In this document: positions 1 through 12,100 of the stretch, one piece after another
Position numbering within the stretch: position 1 is the stretch's first letter
Layout of the letters: each line of letters starts with the position of its first letter
Source of the DNA: Bolinopsis microptera
Lineage: Eukaryota; Ctenophora; Tentaculata; Lobata; Bolinopsidae
NCBI RefSeq assembly: GCF_026151205.1
Contig: NC_087080.1
Location: 6,987,096-7,047,095, forward strand
Reading direction: 5' to 3'
DNA: 60,000 nucleotides
Notes under the pieces: generated by a model
Told to the model about the DNA's origin: nothing
Database searches by the model: none
The model's input: the letters and a program-made list of their open reading frames with translations, nothing else
Position numbers and translations under genes: made by a program

Positions 1-48
1 ATAATTTAAGTGATAATTTATATTCGAATAAAAATGAATATTGAACAG

Positions 49-122
49 GTTGTCATTGGAACTGACGTTGCAGAGCTACTATTGGCGGACCAAGACACCG
101 CAACGTCGTACTCTAAAACCAA
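49..122 (+). CDS. SEC16: SEC16 exon upstream of the 13.3-kb intron
   Basis: This short exon encodes the start of the central conserved domain (VVIGTDVAELLL), which aligns with the VVGTDIAELLL stretch of vertebrate SEC16A. It ends in AA before GTATGT (phase 2). The next exon, at 13468, supplies one base to make AAT (Asn) and continues in frame, so the two are joined across more than 13 kb. The acceptor at 47-48 has a poor pyrimidine tract. The frame stays open back to a stop at 7-9, so an acceptor near position 10 is also possible. Confidence 0.8.
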
Positions 123-3100
123 GTATGTTCAATTGTGAATCTGAGAGAAGTTTGTTTCCTACCAGATGAAGTTCACGTAACTGCATAACTTATTTTCAGG
201 TCACGTGACTACATTTCTTATGTGTCGTAAAGTTCGATTTTCAAGTATACTGATAATTCGAGTAGTTCCGCTATCTGTGAATAGTCATAGATTCAAATCT
301 CCGTCTCTCCTTCTTGCCATGTTCCCTGCTCCTCAACAACTCTTTAACTGCCTTCAAATCACGTGACCTCTGCTTCCTCCCACGTGACTGCTTCTTCTCC
401 CGTGACGTCACATCACGTGGTGTGTCAGACTCTTTCGTCCCATCATCTGAACACACCCTCATCATGGTGCCCCGTACTTTACCCCATGTTTCTGGACTGA
501 ACGTGTGCCTGCAATACTGCAGTGTGTGCTCCATTGACTTGGACCAGGCATCGTCGTTGTCTTGTGAATTGGAAAGATGCAGCACTCGCTTGTTACTAGG
601 CAGTGTGTTCTTATTGGGTAGGATGCTTTGTGCGTCCGTGTCAATTGATGTTTGAGAGCCCTTAACCATACTGGAATATGAAGTTACATCAAAAATCAAA
701 TAAACGTCTTAAAAATGTTCAGCAATACCGCATAACAAATGATTTGAGTATAATACCGACCAAGTTAAGCGGTACAAACAAAGAAATATATATCAGAACT
801 TTCCGTTCCATAATTTAAACTGTTTAACACGGTCGTTTCATGCCAAGTAGAACCAAAATACTCTAGAACTTCTTAAAACCATCAAAAAACCAGTGCTACC
901 TAAGTAAAAACCGCGGTAAACATAATTCTTGTGAGATAGATTGGATGCATGTTTTCTGAGAGTGAAATGAGCCAAGCTGTGATTCTCACGTTACGAAATA
1001 GTCAACTCTAAAAATTAATGAGCTACGACGTTTAAACTCATTGTACGAGCATAATATAACTACTAAAGTTACGACATTTTATACCGTGCATATGCTCATT
1101 TTGTTCGTCTAACCTTTTTTAAAGACACGACACCATTTTAACGACTGAAATCGAGCCATGTTATAAAAATGAGCATGAAAATTGAAGCATGACAATAGTT
1201 AATCTGACGGACCACAAGAAAAATCAAAACCTCAGGGGGCGTTCACTTAAAATTCAAAACACTGCAGTGAAGCATTCAATAGTTAAAAACTCTGTAAAAA
1301 TTTACGATGCGTCCATGAACCAACTGAATCTTTAAACCTCTATGATAAATTTCGCTGCATCCAAGAACCAATGCCCATTTTAAATAAAACAACCTGTGAT
1401 ATGCTGTTAAAAGCATACCATAGTAATATCATTTTTAATATGATGGACATTAAAAGCGTGAAATGATGCCGTAAAGCATGGAAAGATGTTCTCGCTATTA
1501 ATGAAGTACGAATCAATTGTGTACTTTGTTATGCATCTCTGCCAAAGTTTGCCGCAGTTACGGTTATTTCGGGTCACGCATTAAAGAGGAAACAGAGTTA
1601 AAAATAGTATTTTAAAATTACGATTGTATTATATTATGATACACAAAAGGTCGTAAAAGTTTATGGCGACAACAAAAGTAGGTTGAAGCATGATCAACAA
1701 AAGACCTTTGTCTGGATTCACAGAAAAACTCGGCGTTAAACTCAAACATTCGCATGTTAATGCTTTGCTAGAGTTGTGTCCGGTTTAACAGAAAAGCTCG
1801 GCGTTAAACTCAGAAACTCGCTACTAAATGCTCTGTCACCCCTCTGAGATGAAACTGGACACAAAACTGCTCCAACTCACAGTCCTGTAGGCATGGTAAC
1901 CAGCGAGTCCACCAGTGCCATTGATTCAGACCCCACACTCCTGGAGCTCGCACTTTAACACCGTTCTCTGTTGTGCTGAGGGGATAATGACGGGGTCAGA
2001 CTTCTGGGATACATTTCAGGTTCTGATAACGTTAAATAAGTTAGAAGTTGTTGAATAAGAAAAGCGTTATCCAAAGGTTTGTATTTCACTGAATAAGGAT
2101 ATTCTACGTTGAGCTTAAAGGAAACAACAAAGTAATGCCATATCAAATTTATATTAAAATGAAAACGGTATCCACGACCACAATAAGTATTTGCTAGGCT
2201 CCTTTTGTTTGTACGCAGGGCCTTGTAGATGCCACATTTTGTTTTTTAAACCCTCATTACATGAAACGACCACATGCTTACTGCTTACGTAATATCAAGT
2301 GGTAACAATAGTTACATTGAGTTGCACAGAAGAAACCTACGTGTCAGGGTCACAACATGACAATTTAAAAGCGGTATAAAAACAAGTCTCATTTTGAGAC
2401 CTGTAAACACTACTCCACAACAATGCTTATCTTAACGGAATCCTTACGTTGTTTAACCAAAATTGGTTTGAATTTAAACTCGTGAATACCGAATGTATTT
2501 ACATACGACTTAACAAACTCAAACAAACACCTACCCAGTAACTACCATGTAGTACCACAAGTCCTGAGCTTCCACAAAACCGTGATAATGAATCCCAGTG
2601 TTGGCATAAGCCTTCTCCTCCGTGCATAACTCCACATTGTTTGCATAGCATGGGGAATGTTTAATGATAAACCCACATATTCCAACCAGTTTGCAGCCCC
2701 GTGCGGCTATATGCTGGTATTCGCACGCTATTGAATTCTTCTCACTGTAAAGATGTGTCAGAGAGAATGGTTGGTATGATGGGTTAACGCCTCCAGTTAG
2801 TTCCGCGTAGTCGTGTACGGAGGATAAATCCTCTGAATCTTTCACCATTTCAAGGATCTTGATCAGATTAACCTTGGTATCGTTGGTGGAGCATTTTACA
2901 GCAGAGATAACAAGGTCAAGGTAACGCTCACAAACCTTCATCACATTCCTATCCTTACAGAGAACAGTCAACATCTCCAGGAACCTCGTCCCTTCTTCAA
3001 CAGTTGGTGGGTTCTGGAATGTCACTCCAATTAGTAGGTCCGTCACAGCGAACATGTTACTAATCTCACACTTCTCAACATTCACCAGTATATCACCAAG

Positions 3101-6100
3101 TTGAGCACATTCCTTGTGCAGCTTGTACCAGTTTGGTATGTTAAGAATAGTGGTGGTCTTCTTTACTATCCCCGGGGTCTTCGCGGCTAAACTCAACTTT
3201 AACATTAAATGTAGGATATTCTTAGTTTCCCCGTGGGATGTGTCTGCCATGTTGGCTATTCTTTGAAATATCTGGCAGAACAAGGCCATGTTTCTTTTGT
3301 AGCACAACGGAAGGTTTAGTGTCTGAAGTAGATGTCTGGAATTCTTGTCCAAGGACTGTTTGTACGATATATGATTAAGCAGAATCTCCAGGACAGTTTC
3401 CGTGTTAGACCCTGCTAGCCTCATGAGCAGGTTAAGCTGTTCAATTTCCATCGTAGTGTAATATGTAGGCTGTTTGCAGCAGTTTTAGAGTAGTTTTAGC
3501 AGTTGTGTAGATTGTAATTTAGTGATTAATATGACCGTTAGTAATGAGTGTAGATTTAGGTAGTTAAGTGACCACGTGGTATCACGTGGCGCGTGTCGAT
3601 AACGCATTTCTGGACACGTTAGGATTAGTTCTGGAAAAGCTCTTTAGGTGACGTGTTTAATCAAAGTGTTAACCGCTGATCTAGAACGCCCAACGTGGCC
3701 CGTCTTGCCACAGTTTAAGTTGTGATTGTTGATAATATCTTTATATTCATCATTCGAACGTTATTACTCGATTCAACTGTTTCCTTTGTTCAACTCTAGC
3801 TTAGGACCGAATTGTAGCATTTGAACCGTTTGATTCACAGTACCGCACTTAGTTGCATGTATGTAGTAGTCATATCAGAGTAATTGGCAATACAAGTTAT
3901 CGTGATTGTCGTATTAACGTAGAGTTCAATACTTAGTTATTGTGAGTTATTGCAGTTGTCAGTCGCTACAACGACTGAGAGTATAGTGTGTAGTGAGAGA
4001 CTTGTGAGCAGGCATTGTTTACCATTGGTACGCCTCGGGAGGACTGGTCTGGTGCCACCTTATTTTACACTATCTGGAGAACCTAGGAAAGTGGTACTAT
4101 GTCTGGACTCACAAACATGGAGCAGGAGATGAGAAAACTAGTAGAGGAGGAAAAACGGATTGTGGATCAGATTGTGGAGGTGAAATTGGAAATGAAGTCT
4201 TGGGACACAAGTGAGAAAGAGGCGGAGATAAAAGAGAGCAAAGTGGAGTTGTTTGATTTGAGCGAGAAGAGAGAGGAGTGTTTGAGCAGAGTGAGAGAGT
4301 TGGAGAGAGATATGATCAAGTGGAGAGAGGAAGCAGAACTTGAGCGAGAGGAATTGATGAGGGAACGAGATGTAAAGATGGAGAACACAAGCAACTTGTT
4401 GCAAGAAATAGCGAGAACAACTGAGAGTGGTGATTTGCAACCCGGAAATACAGAGAGAGATAAGGGAGAGTACACGATGAAATTAAGGCGCCGAGGTACA
4501 GGAGAAATGATGACTTCTGTACATTTCTGCAGAGATTCGAGCAGTGGGTCCTGTTATGCGGAGTAAAGGACAATCTCGACTTGAGACTTGCCAGTCAGAT
4601 TGAAGACGATGGAAAGTTCAAGAAAGTCAAGAACATTCGACTGTTGAGTGAGGAGAGAGGTGACGTAAAAATGCTGATCAGTGCGGCGAAACGAGAGCTA
4701 TATCCAGCCACTGATGCGAGAATCATGAGGACAACGTTTCACAAAATGAGGCAGGAAGCGTTAGAGAGCGTAGAGCAGTTCGCAGAGAGAATACAGGATA
4801 CTGCTGAGAAGATCTACCCGAGAGCTGTGGAGAGAGAGAGTGCAGGTATCACTGTGTTGATACAGGGCGTGAGAGACCCTGCTATTAAAAGACGGCTCCT
4901 TCAGATGAACACGGAGACAGAGGATTTTGATAGTGTGATCCGTTTAGCTGTACAGGAGGAACACATATCCAAGGCAGTAGAGGGAGAGCTTGACAGTGAT
5001 CCAATAAATACACTGGAATTCCGGGCACCAACTTATGGTGTTGGCAGGCAAGGTGAGAAAGAAGAGGATGAGAATGACTGTCAAATGTGTGGGAAGAAGG
5101 GTCACAAGGCTGACTCGTGTTGGAGCAATATTGTGTGCCAGCTGTGTGGAGGTAAAGGGCATGTTGCCAGTGTTTGTAGGAGTAGAGTGAGTCCGGTTGA
5201 GCGGAGTAGCAGAGGTGCGAGTAGAGGTGCGAGTAGAGGGGCGAGTGGAGGTGCGAGTAGAGGAGAGAGTCGCAGGCCATTGATTTGTTATAATTGTCAC
5301 GGTGAGGGACACATTCAGAGATTCTGTAACGTCAACAGAGGGCAATCTGGAGAACGAGGAGGGCCGTACAGACCCACAGTGAATGAACAGCATGGAATGC
5401 AGGGAGACCATTTAAACGGGCGTGCGACTGGAAAAAATTCATTTCCCATCAGTCGCAATTAAAATCATCTGGGAAGCAGAAGGAGGTGAATGCGGTAAAC
5501 TGGAAACACATCTTGGTGGCTGGGAGTTGCAGAGGAGTGGCAGCCTACCTTTTTGTTGACAGCGGGTCGGCTGTGAGTATTGTGTCCACGGGTTTTGTGA
5601 GAGGACTGAGACTAGAGAGCGGGATCCGACCGTGTAACATGACCTTGAAGTCATTTTCTCAAGACACGATACAAATCAGAGGAGAGCTAGAGATGGAAGT
5701 GGTGGTTGCTGGAAATAAGTTTGTGCACACTTTCGTGGTAACTGATCTGTTAGACACAGAGTTCCTGATTGGAGATGACTTCTTGAGATCGAATAGAGTG
5801 ACGCTGGATTATAACAAGTGCAGATTGGTGCTGCATAACGGAGATGAGGTGCCGTTCACGGAGAAGCCGGAGAATGTAAAGCAGCAGATAAAAGTGAGAT
5901 GTAGCAGAGTCACAGTCATTCCTCCAAACACGGTGCAATACATCAGTGGAAAGCTGCAGGCGAAAGGAGTGAACTTCAAGGGTTTGATTGAGCCACAGTA
6001 CAAGCACGGAATTGGAGAGACAGGAATTCTGTTCGCTCATGCAGTTGTGCACTCTGAGAAGAGACTGATCCCGATGAAGTGTATTAACGCAACTGATGAA

Positions 6101-9100
6101 CCGATAACAATTCACAAGAACAAGATCATTGCACTGTTGAAGCCTGTAGGCGATCAAGACTTCATACACGGCGTGCAAAGAAGCAGGGGTCACGATGTCG
6201 GAGTGAGAGGGACTGCAATTGATGACCAAGCTCAGGAGACCAGGAGTGAGCCAGGACAGATAGGTGGGGAGAAATGGATTCAGAGTGAGTTGTTTGAGAG
6301 GCTCGGGCTGGACGAGATAGAGGTGGCAATGTCTAACACTGAGAAGACCAGACTGAAGGAGATAATCTGGAGATTCAGGGACTGCTTCTCGCATGATGAA
6401 TTTGATATCGGGTGCTGCAATATGTATGAAGCAAAGATCAAGATGAAGGAGGGAGAGTCGCCCAGCTGGACATATCCTATACCTACCCCGTACAAACTTC
6501 AGCCAGAGATGGACCGCCAAATTGAACAGATGGTGAGAGCGGGAATAGCAGAGCCCCTGAAAGGACCCAGTGACTTCAACCATCCTATATTTCTGGTCAA
6601 AAAGAATACAGATCCTGAATCATGGAGGTTGGTAGCAGACCTGAGGGGTACCAACAAAGTCTGCATGGATGAGAAATACCCGTTACCCAACTTGAATCAC
6701 GTGTTAGACACGATAGGATCAGATTCTATTTATTCAAGTTTCGATCTCTCTAAGAGTTTCTGGCAGATACCATACTCTGAAGATTCGAAGAAGGTTACAG
6801 CGTTCATGCACAGGGGAAGGTCATACTGTTGGGCTCGTATGATCATGGGTCACAAGAACTCCAGTAGCGTGTTCTCGAAGGTGATGTGGAAACTTCTGGC
6901 AACAGTTCCGATAGAACAGTTGATATTCTTCATCGACGATCTGTTCCTGAGTTCAAAGACTGTGAGCGAACATCTCGACAGATTGGAGATCCTGCTGATG
7001 AGACTGGTTCAAGCGAATCTGACGTTGACCCCCAAGAAATGTATGCTACTGAGGGAGAAAGTTACATTCGTGGGTGTGTCAATCAGCGAGGACGGAGTAC
7101 AGATCACAGAGGACAGGGTTAAGGATCTACTTGCCTTACCTGTTCCCACCACTGTGAAGAGGGTTCAAGAAGTGTTAGGTGCCTTGAACTACGTGAGGAA
7201 GTGGATACCCAGATACAGCGTAATCGCGAAGCCTCTTCACAAGCTCACTACGAAGGAAGCAAAGTTTGAGTGGACAAGTGAGTGCCAGGAGGCGTTTGAG
7301 GAGCTAAAGAGAGCGGTGGCGGAGAGTACGATGTTGGCTATACCTGATACAGAGGACCCATTCCAGTCATATCACCTGACAGTGGACGCTAGCAAACATG
7401 GATACGGAGCTACCTTGAGCCAGGAGATAGTACGAGATGGAAAGAGAGAGAGGAGAATAGTAGCATTCTATAGTAAAGCTGTACCACCCTACAAGAGAGA
7501 AAGGAGCCAGACACAGCTAGAATTTGATGCCATGGTGATAGCCATTGATCACTGGAAGATGTATCTCAGAAACACCAAGTTCAAAGTTATAACGGACTGT
7601 AAGAGTCTCCTATCAGCGAGCGACACCCTGTTCTCAAAATCAGATCCTGCTTTAATCAGGAAGTGCCAGGAGCTCTCCAACTACTCCTTTGATATCGTGC
7701 ACATTGAAGGAAAAGAGAACACGCTATGTGACTTTTTGAGCAGATTTCCATTCAGAAGGAAATTCGTGGAAGCATCATGCCAGACAGAAGTCAGTGGAGC
7801 GGAGAGGTCGAGAGGAGAGGAGTTTACCAGGTCTCTGGGTGTCGATACCATCCCGAGTCACAACGCTTCTGACGTTAGTGAATCCTCTAGTAATGTTACA
7901 CGTGATCACAACGCTTCTGACGTTAGTGAATCCTCTAGTAATATTACACGTGATCACAACGCTTCTGACGTTAGTGAATCCTCTAGTAATGTTACACGTG
8001 ATCACAACGCTTCTGACGTTAGTGAATCCTCTGAGAAGAGTCCTGGTGTGGTGAGTGACGCTGATAACGTCATGTGCGGTATGGGAGAGAACAGCAGAGT
8101 GTGTAGTAGTGGGAGCGAGATAGTAATCAGTGAGGGGATAAATGGCTGGAAGAATGAGATATGGAGAGAGCAGAGTACAGATGAGATAATTGATGAGCAT
8201 GATGAAAAAAAGGTGACTAAGAGAGATCAAACGGAGAAAAGTGATCTACAACTCCTGTTCGAGGACAATCATGATGGACATGTGAGGATGGTAAAGCTCA
8301 AGGAGAAGGATGTTCCTGTATGTATTTGCAGCATCGATGTGATGCCACGACTTCAGAAGAAGCAGGGTAATTGTAAACAGGTTACCTTTGCAGTACCAGA
8401 TACAGAGACAGGCAAACAATGCTTACCAGATTTGGAAAGGATCAAGACAGAGCAGAACTTGGATCCAATATTGAGGATTGTGAAACAGTGGGTTAAAGAC
8501 GGCGCCCGGGGAACAATCCAGGTGAACCGTGTGCCAGACAAATTGATCACCTATTGGACCCAATTTAGCTTGATGAAAGTGGATGAAAGCGGACTCTTGA
8601 AGAGAAAGTGGGTTTCAAGAAAAGAGAAAGATTCGAGAGAGTTAATCGTGATACCAGACAGCTATGAAGAGGAGATCATGAGACTGTTTCACGACAACAT
8701 CACCAACTGTCATCCGGGAATCAGCACCTGTGTGGAGAAATGCACCTGGAGTACTTCTACTGGCCAAAGATGGAGCAGGACTCCAAAATGTACATCAAAG
8801 CGTGCATAAGATGCGGAGAGATGAAGCAGCCGAAAGCTTATCTGAAAGCACCGTTAAAGCATTTATTCTTCCACCATTTCAATGACGCTATTGTAATTGA
8901 TCACATAGTACCGACAGCAAATCAGAGAACACCCCGAGGATATCGATACATCCTTACTATCTCTGATGCCTGGTCAAACTATCTGGTAGCAGTTCCAGTC
9001 AAGAGTCAAACTGCTAAGGAGAATATAGCAGCAATAATGAAGAACTGGGTATTAAAGTTCGGAATGTGTCGGGAGTTAATTGTGGATAATCACCCCGGGT

Positions 9101-12100
9101 TCAGAGCAGAATTCTTCAAGGAAGTTTGGGAGTTTTTCGAGTGCAAGAAAACTCACGGAACATCGTATAAAGCGTCTAGCACGGCCCGTGCTGAGAGCAA
9201 CAACAAGAGAACAAATCGAGCGTTGCGTGCATGCATTCCTAGGGGAAAGGAGAACTGTTGGGATATGTACCTGGACAAGAGTACATTTGCCTTGAACTGT
9301 TTGAAGAACCGGAGAACTGGGTATTCTGCTCACAAGATGATATTTGGCAGAGAGGTCAACTTGCCGTTGAATCTGATGTTAGATGATAGAGAAAAGCATC
9401 AGCCAGATACGAGGAACGCCGCTGCCAGGGAGGCGTACGAGCTTCACAGAGAAATGAAGAGAATCATCAGGAGAGTGAGAGAGAGTGCGAATGTAGATTT
9501 CATGTATGCACAGAGGCAACATGATCGAAACCTGCATGGTCCTTACTTTAAGGAGAACGACTTTTGTTTCGTGTTAGTGCAATGTCCTAAACACAAGTTT
9601 GCTCCGCGATTTAGGGGTCCATGTAGAGTGAAGAAGGTTTTAAATGATCACTTGTATGTGGTGGAGTACGGACCTGGGTTGGAGAGGGTCACGAACATTT
9701 GCAAAATGAAGCACTACGAGATGAACAGATTCTCGGAGAAAAGAGTAGTAATTCGTGATGGCAGTAGCAACACTGCGGAGCCTAAGAGGAGAGATACGGT
9801 GAAAAGTGATAGTGATGATAGTGATAGCAGTAGTGACGAGGAGTTGTGGATGCCTGAGCAAGTAGAGAGAAGGGATCCTGTGATTCGAGAGAGCACTGTA
9901 TCTAATCAGAGAATTGAAATTCCTGACGAACCTCTGTCACCTGAGTACACACTTCCGTTCAGAACGGAAAGTCAGGACATTTCAATCCAACATGACCCTC
10001 AGACACCAGCTAGGGTTAACACTCCTATTCATATTTCATCACCTATCCAGGAGACAGAATCGAGTTTTGGATCTTTCCACACACCCGGGTGGAGCAGAGG
10101 GGTTGAGGAACCTACATCCCGGATGGAGGATAGTTTGAGTCCTGTCATACTGGGGGAGAGTAACAGTACACTAGCTTACTCACCTGAGGAACAGAGTACA
10201 CCTGTAGTCAGTGGAGGACGTTCTCTAAGAAATAGAGCAATATTAAAGAAGCCGGATTACTACAGACCGGTATCGAGAATTAGTGTTGTGTTGAATGGTG
10301 ATAAAGGACGGTGTACTTGGATTTAGAGAATTGCTGGTCACGGGATGCCAGTGAACTGCCTGTTGCTCGGGCAGATACGACGATTGTTGTCATGTTTTGC
10401 AGACTACCTGGAACCTGTGGAAGGTGGTCATCGTTGCATTTCTTATCTCCCGCCGTGCTTAGGGTATGCCTGGTGTCCTTGATATCAGTTGATATTGTTA
10501 GTGATGTCTGGGTTTTATTTTGAAGGGCTTGCTACCCTGGAGAGTGGAGAGTTTGCGAGAGGTGGAGTTAGTTGTTGAACCGTGGAGTAGAGTAGAGTGT
10601 AGAGGTTGAGTCACATTTTAATCCGGTCGAGCATCGCTCCTGATGCCTTGATTTGCCTTTAGTTGACTTTTGATATTCGTGTGCCGATAAGGTCTTAATC
10701 TAGATGATTGGTCTTCATATCTATAAATATGACGGTCTGCAGTGACTTATGTGAAGTTATGTTCGTAACTAGGTGTACGGAGATAATTGTGTAAGTTATG
10801 TTCGTGACTAGGTGTACGGAAATAATGGTGTAAGTTATGTTCGTAACTAGGTGTACGGAGATAATTGTGTAAGTTATGTTCGTAACTAGGTGTACGGAGA
10901 TAATTATGCAAGTTATGTTCGGGACTAGGTCTGCAGTGACTTATGTGAAGTTATGTTCGTAACTAGGTGTACGGAGATAATTGTGTAAGTTATGTTCGTA
11001 ACTAGGTGTACGGAGATAATTGTGTAAGTTATGTTCGTAACTAGGTGTACGGAGATAATTGTGTAAGTTATGTTCGTAACTAGGTGTACGGAAATAATGG
11101 TGTAAGTGTAGGTTCGTGCCTAGATGTACGGTACCTGGATTAGGAGTATGGTTGTGGAGGACGTGTTCAACAACTGGTGGTGTGGACAGAGACGGTGGAT
11201 GGTAGACGGTGCTACGACTTCGACAGAACAGCAGAAGAAGTAAGGGAAGTAGGAGGGACAGTTTAGGAGAAGGACAGTTAGTAGGGTAGCAAGTTTTGTA
11301 AATATTTTGAAGTAGTTGAAGTTTGTAACGTGAAGTGTATCACGTTAGTTTTTATAATTAATTTGTATTGTGTCACGTGAGATTTCACGTGTAGTTTTAA
11401 TTATTCAGATTTGGTACGTGATGGTACACGTATTTTTTAAAATTTTATATTTTTGTAGCACGTGTAAATTTTTTAAAGGGTAGTTTTTTCGCGTGAGTTG
11501 CATCACGGGGATTTTGTTGGTATTTTTATTTTTAGGGTGTTGTTTAAGAGGGAGTTGTAGGATTTTTTTTAAGGATTTAGTAGGTAGGGGGGGATTTAGT
11601 CGAATTTGTCAATACCTCTTGGAGATATTGACGAAATCGATTAAATTTTCCCGGGGGATATAGTGTAATATGTAGGCTGTTTGCAGCAGTTTTAGAGTAG
11701 TTTTAGCAGTTGTGTAGATTGTAATTTAGTGATTAATATGACCGTTAGTAATGAGTGTAGATTTAGGTAGTTAAGTGACCACGTGGTATCACGTGGCGCG
11801 TGTCGATAACGCATTTCTGGACACGTTAGGATTAGTTCTGGAAAAGCTCTTTAGGTGACGTGTTTAATCAAAGTGTTAACCGCTGATCTAGAACGCCCAA
11901 CGTGGCCCGTCTTGCCACAGTTTAAGTTGTGATTGTTGATAATATCTTTATATTCATCATTCGAACGTTATTACTCGATTCAACTGTTTCCTTTGTTCAA
12001 CTCTAGCTTAGGACCGAATTGTAGCATTTGAACCGTTTGATTCACAGTACCGCACTTAGTTGCATGTATGTAGTAGTCATATCAGAGTAATTGGCAATAC

